DNA of 64,000 nt from an uncultured Gammaproteobacteria bacterium. Its GTDB lineage: Bacteria > Pseudomonadota > Gammaproteobacteria > Pseudomonadales > Porticoccaceae. Location: assembly GCA_913058345.1 (NCBI GenBank), contig CAJXQR010000006.1, forward strand, positions 62,001-126,000, in the 5' to 3' direction. The notes below the pieces were generated by a model. That model made no database searches, had not been told where the DNA came from, and saw only the letters and a list, made by a program, of their open reading frames with translations. Both the position numbers and the translations under genes were made by a program. Every line of letters begins with the position of its first letter. The stretch's first letter is position 1. Positions 36,538 to 46,700 of this stretch are shown here, one piece after another.

Positions 36538-37788
36538 TTAGTCTCTCTCCTCTTCTTCGCTTTCTTGATCGTCGTCCCCTGTTCGCGGATCCAGCTGCAG
36601 GGCGCCCTGGGCTGCCGCCGTCGTCACCGCACGAAATTTGGAATGGTGTTCGACCGCCGGTTGACGCGATTTAATCATCAGCACTACTGCCACCCCGCTG
36701 ATACTGAGAACCACCCCAGGGAATAGAAAAAACGCACCGGAGCCGAACCATTGCATGGCCTGGGCGGTGGCCAGCGGACCGACAATTGAGCCCGAGGCGT
36801 TCATCACCAGCAAGCCCGTGCCCACCTCCAGAAACGACTGGTTGCCAATATGGTCGCTGGCGTGGGCAAGGCACAGCGCCTGTATCGGCATAACAAAGGC
36901 ACCAAAAAAGAACATCACCGCCGGAATACCGGACACCGGCAGCAGAAAGGCCATCACCGAGACCAGTGCCCCGGCGAACATAATCGAGACAATCACCACG
37001 CGCCGGTCCATTCGGTCAGACAATCGACCGAGGGGCAGCAACGAGAGAGCGCCACCAATAATTCCCAGCGCCATCATCAAACTGATGAGCGGAACATCCA
37101 TGCCGACCTGAAGCCCATAGGCCGGCCCCAGGGCGTAATAAACCGACGCGACCATTCCGGCGACAAAGGCACCCAGGGCGGCGGCGCGCGATGTGTGAAT
37201 AACCAGCAACGGCGAAAAGGTGGCACCGGGTATCTGCGCTGGCTGAGTGGTGCTGCTGACACAGATGGGAATCGCCGCCACCACAACCAGCAGCGCAGAA
37301 ATAATAAACAGGTGTTGGGTTTCCAGCGGCGCCACATTCAGCAACAGCTGCCCCCCCGCCAGGGCAGTCAACACAATCGCCGTATAAGTGGCCAGCACTG
37401 CTCCGCGGACATGATCCTCGGTTTTTTCATTCAGCCAGCTTTCAATCACCAGATAAAGGCCGGAAATCGCAACGCCACAAAAAAAGCGCAGCAGGAGCCA
37501 GACAGCAAACTGGTTGAACAGTGCCAGTACCAGCACGGCCGCCGTCATCAGGGCCGTCAACGTGGAAAAACAACGGATATGCCCAATGCGACTGACCAGC
37601 CCTGGAATCGTAAAACAACCGAACAGAAAGCCGCAGAAATAAACCGAACCAAGAATACCGACGTAGAGACTATCCCAGCCGGCCAGCTCAGCCCGCAAAG
37701 GTATCAGTGCCAGCTGTAAGCCATGGCCAGTCAGCAGAAATGCTACGCCGAGCAGCAAGGTGGATAATCTGAGGACGCTAGCAATCAA
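36538..37788 (-). CDS. MFS transporter (YcaD-like)
   Basis: A 416-residue major facilitator protein with 12 predicted helices, the LSDRMDRR loop motif between the halves, and WLNEKTEDHVRGAVLATY as in YcaD-type MFS proteins. It ends in an unusual acidic tail (DDDQESEEEERD). The start is a TTG at 37788 without a clear ribosome site, so the exact N-terminus is unsure. The substrate is unknown. It is convergent with the MgtE operon and shares its higher GC content. Confidence 0.85.
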   Translation of the reverse strand: MIASVLRLSTLLLGVAFLLTGHGLQLALIPLRAELAGWDSLYVGILGSVYFCGFLFGCFTIPGLVSRIGHIRCFSTLTALMTAAVLVLALFNQFAVWLLLRFFCGVAISGLYLVIESWLNEKTEDHVRGAVLATYTAIVLTALAGGQLLLNVAPLETQHLFIISALLVVVAAIPICVSSTTQPAQIPGATFSPLLVIHTSRAAALGAFVAGMVASVYYALGPAYGLQVGMDVPLISLMMALGIIGGALSLLPLGRLSDRMDRRVVIVSIMFAGALVSVMAFLLPVSGIPAVMFFFGAFVMPIQALCLAHASDHIGNQSFLEVGTGLLVMNASGSIVGPLATAQAMQWFGSGAFFLFPGVVLSISGVAVVLMIKSRQPAVEHHSKFRAVTTAAAQGALQLDPRTGDDDQESEEEERD

Positions 37789-38186
37789 ATGTTTGTGCCG
37801 TAAGAAAATTGATGAACTTCAAGAGAGGTACTCATACAGCGCCCAAATTTTGTCTTACCCCCAGCCGAAGCGACGGCGTGGAGTCATCACGAACCGGATG
37901 ACCGATAGTGTAGCAAAGTCTGTATCCGGTAGAGTATGGAACCAAGAAAACGTAGCGCGATACATGCGCGATTGTAAACAGCGCTGCGGTGGTCTATTGA
38001 GTAAGAATTAATTACCGCAATGTAGCGAGAGCTTATGTATTTGAATACCTTTAAATCACTTACAATCCGAGGAAGCGCAGCGAATCAAAGTGATTAAGTC
38101 AAACTACACTTAATCTGAAGTCCACCGTATCTGCTTGTAGTCAGCGACTGATTTCACTATACAGCCTATTAAATGGAAACCAATTG
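37789..38186. other. Divergent non-coding region
   Basis: Nearly 400 bases lie between the divergent MFS and CNNM genes. An eight-base inverted repeat AATCACTT/AAGTGATT (38054-38061 with 38088-38095) is the only structure I noticed. An 83-residue frame at 37760-38011 does not look like a protein. Confidence 0.4.
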
Positions 38187-39236
38187 ATGGAAGCAGTATC
38201 GATAAGTATTTTGGTGTGGATTGGTATCCTATTTTGTATTGCTCAGTCAGCAATGTTTTCGGGCCTGAATTTGGCACTGTTAAGTATTAGCCGGTTGCGC
38301 CTTGAAGTGGAAGCCGCTGGGGGGAGTCCCGCGGCGATCAAAATTCTAGCTTTACGCAGGGATTCCAATTTTCTATTGACTACCATTTTGTGGGGAAACG
38401 TAGCTGTTAATGTGCTGTTAACTCTGCTATCAAAATCAGTGATGGCTGGGGCTTTCTCCTTCTTCTTTTCAACATTTCTGATTACCTTTATGGGTGAAAT
38501 TATTCCCCAGGCCTACTTTTCTCGTCACGCACTACGCATGGGTGCGCTCCTGGCGCCGGTGCTGCGTCTGTATCAAATTATTCTTTACCCTGTAGCAAAG
38601 CCCTCTGCTTTGATGTTGGATTGGTGGTTAGGTGAAGAGAGCATCCGGTACTTCACGGAACGAGATCTTCATCGAGTGATTCATGAACATATTGATGCTA
38701 AAGAGTCCGACGTGAGTCGTTTGGAAGGAATAGGTGCAATGAATTTTTTGTCGCTGGATGACGTTTCTGTCACCCAGGAAGGTGAAAATATCGATCCTGC
38801 GAGCGTCATTACGTTAGCCATAGAAAATGACAGGCCGGTATTTCCGCCGTTCGAGCGTAAAATAGATGATGACTTTCTAGTTAAAGTGAACCGATCCGGT
38901 AAAAAATGGGTCATTATTGTCGATGATAAAAGCAAGGAGCCTTGTGTGGTATTGAATGCTAATGCTTTTTTGCGGGATGCGCTATTGGGTAAAGAAGCGA
39001 CAACCCCTTATCATTATTGTCATCGACCCATTCTTATCAAGGACTCGCGAGTTTTACTGGGAAAAGTGCTGACACAGCTTAAGGTGTATCCGGTGAATGA
39101 AGTTGATGACGTCATTGATGATGACTTGATCCTCCTTTGGTCGGAGCAGAAGCGGGTGATTACTGGGGCAGATATTCTTGGGCGCTTGTTGCGAGGGATT
39201 TCGCTACGAGATATTCAACCAGTTAGCACCTTGTAA
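38187..39236 (+). CDS. CNNM/DUF21 membrane protein
   Basis: A 349-residue protein with a DUF21 (CNNM) transmembrane domain in its first 160 residues, including AMFSGLNLALLSISRLRLEV and FLITFMGEIIPQAYFSRHAL. A divergent cytosolic part where CBS modules normally lie follows (about 185-340). There is no CorC_HlyC domain. CNNM/CorB relatives export Mg2+ with Na+ or protect against Mg2+/Co2+, which fits the CorA and MgtE genes nearby. I take the ATG at 38187; a TTG one codon earlier is also in frame. Confidence 0.88.
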   Translation: MEAVSISILVWIGILFCIAQSAMFSGLNLALLSISRLRLEVEAAGGSPAAIKILALRRDSNFLLTTILWGNVAVNVLLTLLSKSVMAGAFSFFFSTFLITFMGEIIPQAYFSRHALRMGALLAPVLRLYQIILYPVAKPSALMLDWWLGEESIRYFTERDLHRVIHEHIDAKESDVSRLEGIGAMNFLSLDDVSVTQEGENIDPASVITLAIENDRPVFPPFERKIDDDFLVKVNRSGKKWVIIVDDKSKEPCVVLNANAFLRDALLGKEATTPYHYCHRPILIKDSRVLLGKVLTQLKVYPVNEVDDVIDDDLILLWSEQKRVITGADILGRLLRGISLRDIQPVSTL

Positions 39237-39319
39237 TGCTTATAATAAGAGAATAACTGGCAGCTAAGGATGGTTGTCCTGTTGAAAGAGTTAGTGGATT
39301 TAACAGGCTGGAAGAATAA

Positions 39320-39622
39320 ATGAAAATATTTTTAGGGTTGTTCTTTGTGATTTATTCAAGCTCGATGTTGGCTGCAAGTAGTGAAGAATATTTCTGTATG
39401 AAAGAAAAAGGGTGTAGGGCAGGGGACATCATCATTATTGAGACAAATAAAGTCGGTACTGGAAAAACCTACTTGACAGAAAAAATCGCGAAATACTGTG
39501 ATTTCGATAGATCAATATTTCGTAATGATCTTGATGATCGGAAAGTAAAGGTGGCCTGTGTCTATATGGGTGACACCCGGTCAGATAGAAAAACCCTTAA
39601 GAGTAGTGCTGCTGATGAATAA
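39320..39622 (+). CDS. Small secreted protein of unknown function
   Basis: A 100-residue protein with a Sec signal peptide (MKIFLGLFFVIYSSSMLAAS, cleavage near residue 19). The mature part has four cysteines (in YFCMKEKGC, KYCDFD and VACVY) that could form two disulfides in the periplasm. I recognise no family. It is convergent with the Anbu gene and 83 bases after the CNNM gene, so it might be in that transcript. Confidence 0.7.
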   Translation: MKIFLGLFFVIYSSSMLAASSEEYFCMKEKGCRAGDIIIIETNKVGTGKTYLTEKIAKYCDFDRSIFRNDLDDRKVKVACVYMGDTRSDRKTLKSSAADE

Positions 39623-39893
39623 CGTTTACCTGCTCCATTTTTCGTGCTGTCTAGCTAAGGTGAGCTGTTAAATTCATCAGGTTGATGTTGGCGTGCTGGC
39701 TCCCTTCGTCTATGGCTTAGGCTTTGCGGGCGATACAGCGTTGGGAGGATGAATCGTTAGAGCACGAACGGGCAGATTTTATTTATCTTTCACCGGCTCT
39801 TCTAATTCACTTACACCTCTAATTCACTGGCACGTCGCTCGTTAGTAGGCATTGATAACAAATAGAGTGCCTGCACTTTAAGCGTTCTGTGGC

Positions 39894-40661
39894 TTAGTTA
39901 TTTGGTTGATTCTGAAATTCGTCATTTACTTGATCATGATAGGATATTTCTGCCCACTGTATTGGCGGCAGTGAGCTAAATGCCGCTTTCAGACGTTCAT
40001 CCCAGGCGTGGTTTAAATCATGCAGGTAGTTGCTGTTTTGTTCTAATCGGTAGCGGTGATTTAACAATTGGCTGTCGGTCTCATATACCATCACTTCTAT
40101 TGGCGGTCCGACCGTCAAGTTACTACGCATTGTGGAATCCATGGAGACCAATGCACAGAGCGCGGCCGTATTCAGCTCGACATCGGGATCGATAATCCTG
40201 TCTAAGATGGGTTTCCCGTATTTGCTTTCACCGATTTGTAAGTAGGGGGTATCTACTGATGAGGTAATAAAATTGCCCTGGGGATAGATCATCATTATTT
40301 GATGAGGCGACCCAGCAATTTGGCCTCCAATAATAAAGCTGGCCTCATATATCGAGTCTTTACCGTATTTTTCCTGTTGTGCCACACTGATTTTACCCAC
40401 ATATTCACTCGCTTGATCGAGAGACGAGATAGTCAGTAAGTTGTATTTCGCATGTTCGTTGATGTCATTTTTTATCTGGTTGATAACAGCTTGAGTGGTT
40501 GCCAGATTGCCTGCAGACAACATAACTATCTGACGTTCACCGTCCCGGCCGAAGTGAGACATTTTACTGTAAGTGCTGATCTGGTCGACACCCGCATTGG
40601 TACGAGAGTCGGAGCAGAAAATAATACCTGCTTTAACGGCGATAGCGACACAATACGTCAC
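39894..40661 (-). CDS. Anbu-type proteasome-like peptidase (copy 2)
   Basis: A 255-residue Ntn-hydrolase of the Anbu family. The start is a GTG at 40661 giving MTYCVAIAVK; removal of Met exposes Thr1, with Asp17 (CSDSR) and Lys32 in the expected positions. The core MIYPQGNF and YGKPILDRIIDPD match copy 1 at 12175. AGGAG lies eleven bases upstream. It is divergent from the ATP-grasp/alpha-E/transglutaminase operon, the association in which Anbu genes are usually found. It is thought to cut a product or protein modified by that operon; there is no Pup or AAA+ partner here. Confidence 0.94.
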   Translation of the reverse strand: MTYCVAIAVKAGIIFCSDSRTNAGVDQISTYSKMSHFGRDGERQIVMLSAGNLATTQAVINQIKNDINEHAKYNLLTISSLDQASEYVGKISVAQQEKYGKDSIYEASFIIGGQIAGSPHQIMMIYPQGNFITSSVDTPYLQIGESKYGKPILDRIIDPDVELNTAALCALVSMDSTMRSNLTVGPPIEVMVYETDSQLLNHRYRLEQNSNYLHDLNHAWDERLKAAFSSLPPIQWAEISYHDQVNDEFQNQPNN

Positions 40662-41296
40662 GTTGAGTTGTTCTCCTGAGTTAAAAACGCGGCGACTTTA
40701 CCTTGCATAAGAGAGTAGCAGGGGTGACCCCATAAGGCACATACTTATTTTCGGTGTGCGTAGATGGCATGAGTGAGTAAGAATTTTCGACAGTGTAGGC
40801 TAGTTCGGGAAAGATAGCAGTACTAGCCTTTATAGCGAAAAATGGCGTGCGTAAGATTAGCTCTGTGCTTGCGAGTCAGTCGTTAGCAGCCGCTCCTGGT
40901 CTCTCTTAAAGTACATCCTTGTCTGGGTTGGTTTTTAGTGACGACATTTTAAATAAATATGCTATAACTCGCGATAGCCTAACAGCTTCCCCTACTCATG
41001 GACGCCTGCAGGTTAGCGCTTAGGCGCCAAGCGTATTGTCCGATTGTTGCCTGATGTTTGTATTGGTCTGGGGTTCGCATGCTAACTAAGATAGGATGAG
41101 GAGCATAAGTAAAACGCGATTATTTTATTGTGTGTTTAATGGAGATTAAAAGAGCGTGACGGGTAATGTTGTGGATAGGATTGAGTCGCCTGGTTGTCTT
41201 AGCTTGGTTAAATAGATTTTATTGCTTTATGTTTGGCTTAATAATTGCTTGAGGCTAGAGAGCATACTGATACGCTCGGCAGGGAAAGGGGTATTT
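40662..41296. other. Divergent promoter region of the Anbu locus
   Basis: About 635 bases separate the Anbu gene from the ATP-grasp gene and must drive both. A short GGGGT-G-ACCCC palindrome lies at 40721-40731. A GG-N10-GC match (TTGGTCTGGGGTTCGC near 41065) is too poor for me to call it sigma-54. No further gene is seen. Confidence 0.5.
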
Positions 41297-42751
41297 ATGA
41301 GTATTGATTGGCATGGTTATGATGCGCAGATTTTTTTCGACGAATTAATTAGTAGTCCAGGCAACGCACGGTTGCCGGCTCGGCGTCTCACTTCTCATCT
41401 CAGTAAATTGGGCGATGATGAAATTCAGCTACGCCGAGACATGGCACAGGTTACCATTGAGGAAATGGGGGTGACATTTACGGTCTATTCCGAAGAGGGC
41501 AATATTGATCGTGCTTGGCCCTTCGATATTATTCCGCGCATTATTTCAGCCAAACAGTGGGGAGTGCTTGACTTGGGTTTGCAACAGCGACTCAAAGCGC
41601 TGAATTGTTTTATCGACGATGTCTATCATGAGCAGAACATCGTTAAAGATGGCATTTTTCCAGGGGATATCCTTAAGGACTCCAAGAACTTCCGACCGGA
41701 GTGCGTGGGCGTGTCGCCCCCTTTCGGTGTTTGGGCGAATATATGTGGCACGGATTTGGTGCGTGATGATTCCGGTAAATTTTACGTGCTGGAAGATAAT
41801 TTACGAGTGCCATCAGGTGTTGCTTATATGCTGGAGAATCGCTCGATCACTAAACGTGTATTGCCGGAGTTGTTTGAAAATGACCGGATATTACCCATCG
41901 GTGATTACCCAGCTCGCCTTTTCGACATGCTAGCGGCTTTGTCACCACGCAAGATCAAGAATCCTGAGATCGTTATATTGACGCCGGGTATCTACAATTC
42001 AGCCTATTTTGAACATGCCTTTCTGGCCCAGCAAATGGGTGTGGAGCTGGTCGAAGGTCGTGACCTGCAGGTTTCTGAAGACGACAAGGTGTATATGCGT
42101 ACCATCGGTGGGCTGGAGCGTGTTGATGTCATTTATCGCCGCATAGATGACATGTTCCTTGATCCAGAGTGCTTTGAAAAAAGTTCAGTCCTCGGCGTCC
42201 CAGGACTCATGCGCGCCTGGCGGGCTGGGAATGTAGCGCTTGCCAACGCACCTGGAGCCGGTGTCGCTGACGACAAAGTGGTTTATGCCTTTGTGCCACA
42301 GATGATTGAGTATTATTTAAACGAAAAGCCGATTATTGAAAACGTGAAAACCTGGCTGTGTGATGATCCGGAGCAACGTGCTTATGTGCTGGATAATCTT
42401 GACTCTCTGGTGGTGAAACCGGCCAACGAATCGGGTGGTTACGGTATGTTGATTGGGCCGCATTCAACAAAACGGCAACAGGATGAATTTACTCGACTGA
42501 TTAAAGCTAGTCCTCGTAATTATATTGCGCAGCCGACTCTGAAGCTGTCAGTCTGCCCAACACTGGTGGATGGCGGAAAACTTGAGCCTCGACACCTTGA
42601 TCTACGACCTTTTATTTTACAGGCTGATGACATTTATGTGACCAGCGGTGGCCTGACCCGGGTAGCCATGGAGCGAGGTTCACTGGTGGTGAATTCTTCT
42701 CAGGGTGGGGGCAGTAAGGACACCTGGATTGTCGATACGGAGGCCAGATAA
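41297..42751 (+). CDS. Circularly permuted ATP-grasp protein (COG2308)
   Basis: A 484-residue circularly permuted ATP-grasp type 2 enzyme, predicted to activate a carboxylate with ATP and form an amide or peptide bond. Key segments are VLEDNLRVPSG with acidic Glu166/Asp167 and Asn168, the RRIDDMF motif (281-287), and the nucleotide loop VVKPANESGGYGM with Lys374 and Gly380/381/383. I start at the ATG at 41297 because GGGAAAGGGG lies just upstream; the longer frame adds 25 unlikely residues from a TTG. Its stop shares a base with the alpha-E gene (TAATG). Substrate is unknown. Confidence 0.93.
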   Translation: MSIDWHGYDAQIFFDELISSPGNARLPARRLTSHLSKLGDDEIQLRRDMAQVTIEEMGVTFTVYSEEGNIDRAWPFDIIPRIISAKQWGVLDLGLQQRLKALNCFIDDVYHEQNIVKDGIFPGDILKDSKNFRPECVGVSPPFGVWANICGTDLVRDDSGKFYVLEDNLRVPSGVAYMLENRSITKRVLPELFENDRILPIGDYPARLFDMLAALSPRKIKNPEIVILTPGIYNSAYFEHAFLAQQMGVELVEGRDLQVSEDDKVYMRTIGGLERVDVIYRRIDDMFLDPECFEKSSVLGVPGLMRAWRAGNVALANAPGAGVADDKVVYAFVPQMIEYYLNEKPIIENVKTWLCDDPEQRAYVLDNLDSLVVKPANESGGYGMLIGPHSTKRQQDEFTRLIKASPRNYIAQPTLKLSVCPTLVDGGKLEPRHLDLRPFILQADDIYVTSGGLTRVAMERGSLVVNSSQGGGSKDTWIVDTEAR

Positions 42752-43686
42752 TGCTGTTGTCAACCACCGCGGAGCGCATGTACTGGACGGCTCGCTATCT
42801 GGAGCGCATCGAAAACACCGCCCGCCTGATCAGTGCCTATCACAAGCTCTTACTGGATTTGCCCGGCGGTGTGGACATTACCTGGTATAACCTGATAGTT
42901 CTAAACAGTGGCGAAGAGGCATTTGCCAGTCGCTACAAAAAGCGTGACGAGCGCAACGTGCTTAAGTTCATGTTAGTTGATGAACAAAATGGTTCAACAC
43001 TTTCAGACGTTAAAATACTTCGCGAAAATATTCGAACCAGCCGTGATGTGCTGGCATCTGAAGTGTGGGAATGTGTGAATGAACTCTACCTTTATATAAG
43101 GGACAACAGTCAGCAAGGTTTACTGCGGCGTCAGCGTTACGAGTTTATCGACGGCATTATCAAAAGTTGCCAGCAGATTAACGGGCTGCTATGTGACACC
43201 ACCAGTCATGACGATGTCTGGCAATTTATTCAGCTGGGTAGAAATATTGAACGGGCTGATATGACCACTCGTATTCTCGACGCAGGCGTGTCGGTGTTGC
43301 TGCAACCGGGTGCCGAATTGGCGGTGGATTTATCCCAGGTGGTCTGGGGTCATGTACTGCGCTCATTGAGTGCAAATCTGAGCTACCGCCGCACCATGCG
43401 GGCGAGAATCAGCGGCCCGGAAGTGACCCAGTTTTTGTTAGAAGATGAATATTTCCCTCGCACCTTGCGCTTTTGTCATGATCGTATCATTGAAGCCGTG
43501 CATAAATTACCTGGTCAGAAAAATGTTCTTAAAAAGCTAAAAACCATCAACTCATTTCGTTTCGAAGCAGAATCAGAGCAAGACCTGAATGATAGCTTCA
43601 GAGATTACATCAATGAATTACAAATCCAGCTGCTGGTCTTACATCAGTGTTTTTACGAGAGCTGGTTTGCCTTTGAAGAACGCTAA
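42751..43686 (+). CDS. Alpha-E domain protein (COG2307)
   Basis: A 311-residue all-helical protein of the alpha-E family. The N-terminal signature is AERMYWTARYLERIENTARL; a central QFIQLGRNIERADMTTRIL repeats the same idea, showing an internal duplication of the helical unit. Alpha-E proteins are found almost only with ATP-grasp COG2308 genes and probably form a complex or a scaffold with them; no catalytic motif is evident. It is translationally coupled to the ATP-grasp gene and 39 bases ahead of the transglutaminase-DUF2126 gene. Confidence 0.93.
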   Translation: MLLSTTAERMYWTARYLERIENTARLISAYHKLLLDLPGGVDITWYNLIVLNSGEEAFASRYKKRDERNVLKFMLVDEQNGSTLSDVKILRENIRTSRDVLASEVWECVNELYLYIRDNSQQGLLRRQRYEFIDGIIKSCQQINGLLCDTTSHDDVWQFIQLGRNIERADMTTRILDAGVSVLLQPGAELAVDLSQVVWGHVLRSLSANLSYRRTMRARISGPEVTQFLLEDEYFPRTLRFCHDRIIEAVHKLPGQKNVLKKLKTINSFRFEAESEQDLNDSFRDYINELQIQLLVLHQCFYESWFAFEER

Positions 43687-43725
43687 TTTTGTTTGCATCG
43701 CTATGACTACTGTGAGGAAAGTAAG

Positions 43726-46700
43726 ATGACCATCCGTGTCGCTATTCAGCATGAAACGCAGTATCAATTTGATCGTCCGGTCAAGATGTCACCTCACGTG
43801 TTGCGGTTGCGACCAGCCGTGCACAGCCGGACGCCAATCCACGCCTATACACTTAAAATAGAGCCAGAAAACCACTTTATTAACTGGCAGCAGGATCCTT
43901 TTGGTAACTTTCTGGCGCGCCTGGTTTTTCCTGAGAAAACCAGAAAGTTTTCATTCAAAGTTGAAGTTATCGCCGATCTTGTCGCGATTAATCCGTTCGA
44001 TTTTTTCGTTGAAAAATATGCTGAAAATTTCCCCTTCCAATACGATGAACAATTAAAGACTGAACTCGCTCCGTATCTCGAAGTGACTGAAAAAGGACCT
44101 CTGCTGAAAGAGTGGGTCGCTTCGATCGATCAGGATAAACAAACCATTAATGATTTCCTGGTGGCGCAAAACCAACGTTTGGAAAAAGCGATTGGCTACA
44201 ATATTCGTATGGAGCCGGGTATTCAGAGTTGCGAGCAAACGCTAACGTTGGCGAAAGGCTCCTGCCGTGACACGAGCTGGTTGTTAGTACAGATATTTCG
44301 TCATCTCGGGCTGGCAGCACGTTTTGTCTCGGGTTATCTGGTGCAGTTAAAACCCGATGTCAAACCACTGGATGGCCCTGCAGGGGCGGAGGAAGACTTT
44401 ACCGACCTGCATGCCTGGTGTGAGGTGTACCTGCCCGGTGCCGGTTGGATTGGTCTGGACCCAACCTCTGGTCTGTTCGCAGGCGAAGGCCATATCCCAC
44501 TAGCCTGCACGCCAGACCCCGTCTCGGCAGCGCCTATCGAAGGTTATACGGATGAGTGCGAAACGGAGTTTAGCTTTAGCAATAAGGTTTATCGCATTCA
44601 CGAAGATCCGAGAGTCACCAAGCCTTACAGTGAAGAACAATGGACGCTGATTGACGCCCTTGGCAATAAGGTCGACAGCGAGCTGGAGGCAATGGATGTA
44701 CGTTTGACCATGGGTGGCGAACCCACCTTTGTCTCGGTGGATGATATGGAATCCGCCCAGTGGAATACCGACGCTCTGGGTGCCAAAAAACTAAGCCTGT
44801 CGAAAGATTTACTGCTGCGTTTGCGCAAGCGCTTTGGGCCCGGTGGCGTCCTGCACTATGGGCAAGGTAAATGGTATCCCGGTGAGGAGGTGCCGCGCTG
44901 GGCGCTGGGTTGTTTCTGGCGAGAAGATGGCAAAGCCCTGTGGCAAGATGACAAACTGCTGGCCCGTGTTGACAAAGATTACGGTCACGGCGTTGAGGAG
45001 GCCCAGCAATTTACCGAAACCCTGTGCCGGTCCCTGGGTATTGATGTGGACTACGTACAGCCCGCCAATGAAGATGCGCTTTATTACCTGTGGAAAGAAC
45101 AATCACTACCGGACAACGTTGATCCAGAGAAAGCCGACCTCACTGACAGCCTTGAGCGCAAACGTATTGCCCGTTTGCTGAGCAAGGGGCTTGATAAGCC
45201 CGCAGGTTATGTATTGCCCCTGGCCTGGAATACCAGCACAGAAAAATGGCAGAGCAGTGACTGGCCACTAAAACGAGACAAGTTAGTGTTGTTGCCGGGT
45301 GATTCTCCGTTGGGTTTTCGTTTGCCGCTGGACTCTCTGCCGCTGATGAATAAAGCGGAACAAGCGCAAGCCGAAGTGCCAGATCGTGATCCCTTTGCTG
45401 AACGCAAGCCATTGGCGGATAAGCTGGCTTTAGCGGATGAAGAACTCATTGCCGGGAAACAACCTACATTTTCCCAGACGGAAATTGATGGGCATTTTGA
45501 CCAGCGCACTATGATGCCGGGGGAGGCTGATACAACGATAGGTCAGGACGCCGACCGTAAAAAGTCAACAGCCCCGGTTGAGGTCATTCGCACCGCGCTT
45601 TGTGTTGAGCCGAGAGAGGGCAGGCTGCATGTGTTTCTGCCGCCCCTTAAATTTCTTGAGCACTATATCGAGTTGATCGAGTTGATCGAAAAAAGTGCCC
45701 GCATACAGAAATTGCCGGTCATTCTTGAAGGTTATGAGCCACCGCGCGACCCCCGCTTGCAACGACTTCTAGTGACTCCTGACCCAGGAGTTATCGAGGT
45801 CAATATCCACCCCGCGAATAACTGGCGAGAGCTGGTAGATAACACGCGAATCCTTTATGAGGAGGCACATAAATCTCGCCTGGGCACGGAAAAATTTATG
45901 CTTGATGGTCGTCATACCGGTACCGGGGGCGGCAATCATATTACGCTGGGGGCAGCCGCGCCCATCGATAGCCCATTACTACGTCGCCCCGATTTGTTGC
46001 GTAGTTTAGTGACTTATTGGCAGCATCATCCCAGCTTGTCCTACTTGTTCTCGGGTATGTTTATTGGGCCCACCAGCCAGGCTCCCCGTGTTGACGAGGG
46101 GCGTGACGAGGCGCTGTATGAGCTGGAGATTGCATTTGATCAGATGCCCGAAGGTATTGTTGAACAACCCTGGTTGATTGATCGTCTGATGCGAAATCTG
46201 CTTACGGATATTACCGGTAATACCCACCGCGCCGAATTCTGTATTGATAAGCTCTATGCACCCGGTACCGCCACAGGGCGACAGGGCTTGTTGGAATTTC
46301 GCGGCTTCGAAATGCCACCTCATTACCAGATGGGGCTGGTCCAGGCTTTATTATTGCGCAGTCTTATCGCACGTTTCTGGCGTGAGCCCTACCATAAGCC
46401 TCTGGTGCGATGGGGCACGGCCCTACACGACAAATTTATGTTGCCACACTTTGTCTGGGCAGATATGAAGGATATTATTGAGGATTTACAGAGCCACGAT
46501 ATACCGTTTCAGCTGGAATGGCTGGCTCCTTTCGAGGAGTTCCGTTTCCCTCATTATGGCCGAGTCGCGATCGGTGATATTAACCTGGAGTTGCGCTGGG
46601 CTATTGAACCCTGGCACGTGTTGGGCGAGGAGGTGAGCAGTTTTGGCACAGCCCGTTACGTGGATTCTTCGGTTGAACGTTTGCAGATCAGACTCACCGG

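Noticed and set aside
36850-37719. A 289-residue plus-strand frame opposite the MFS gene
   Set aside because: It is rich in His, Gln, Arg and Asn with no hydrophobic core, as expected for the antisense of a membrane-protein gene.
37760-38011. An 83-residue plus-strand frame between the MFS and CNNM genes
   Set aside because: It overlaps the start of the divergent MFS gene and has no coding signature.
41060-41080. A GG-N10-GC match upstream of the ATP-grasp gene (TTGGTCTGGGGTTCGC)
   Set aside because: Spacing is right but both half-sites deviate at important positions, so it is likely chance.
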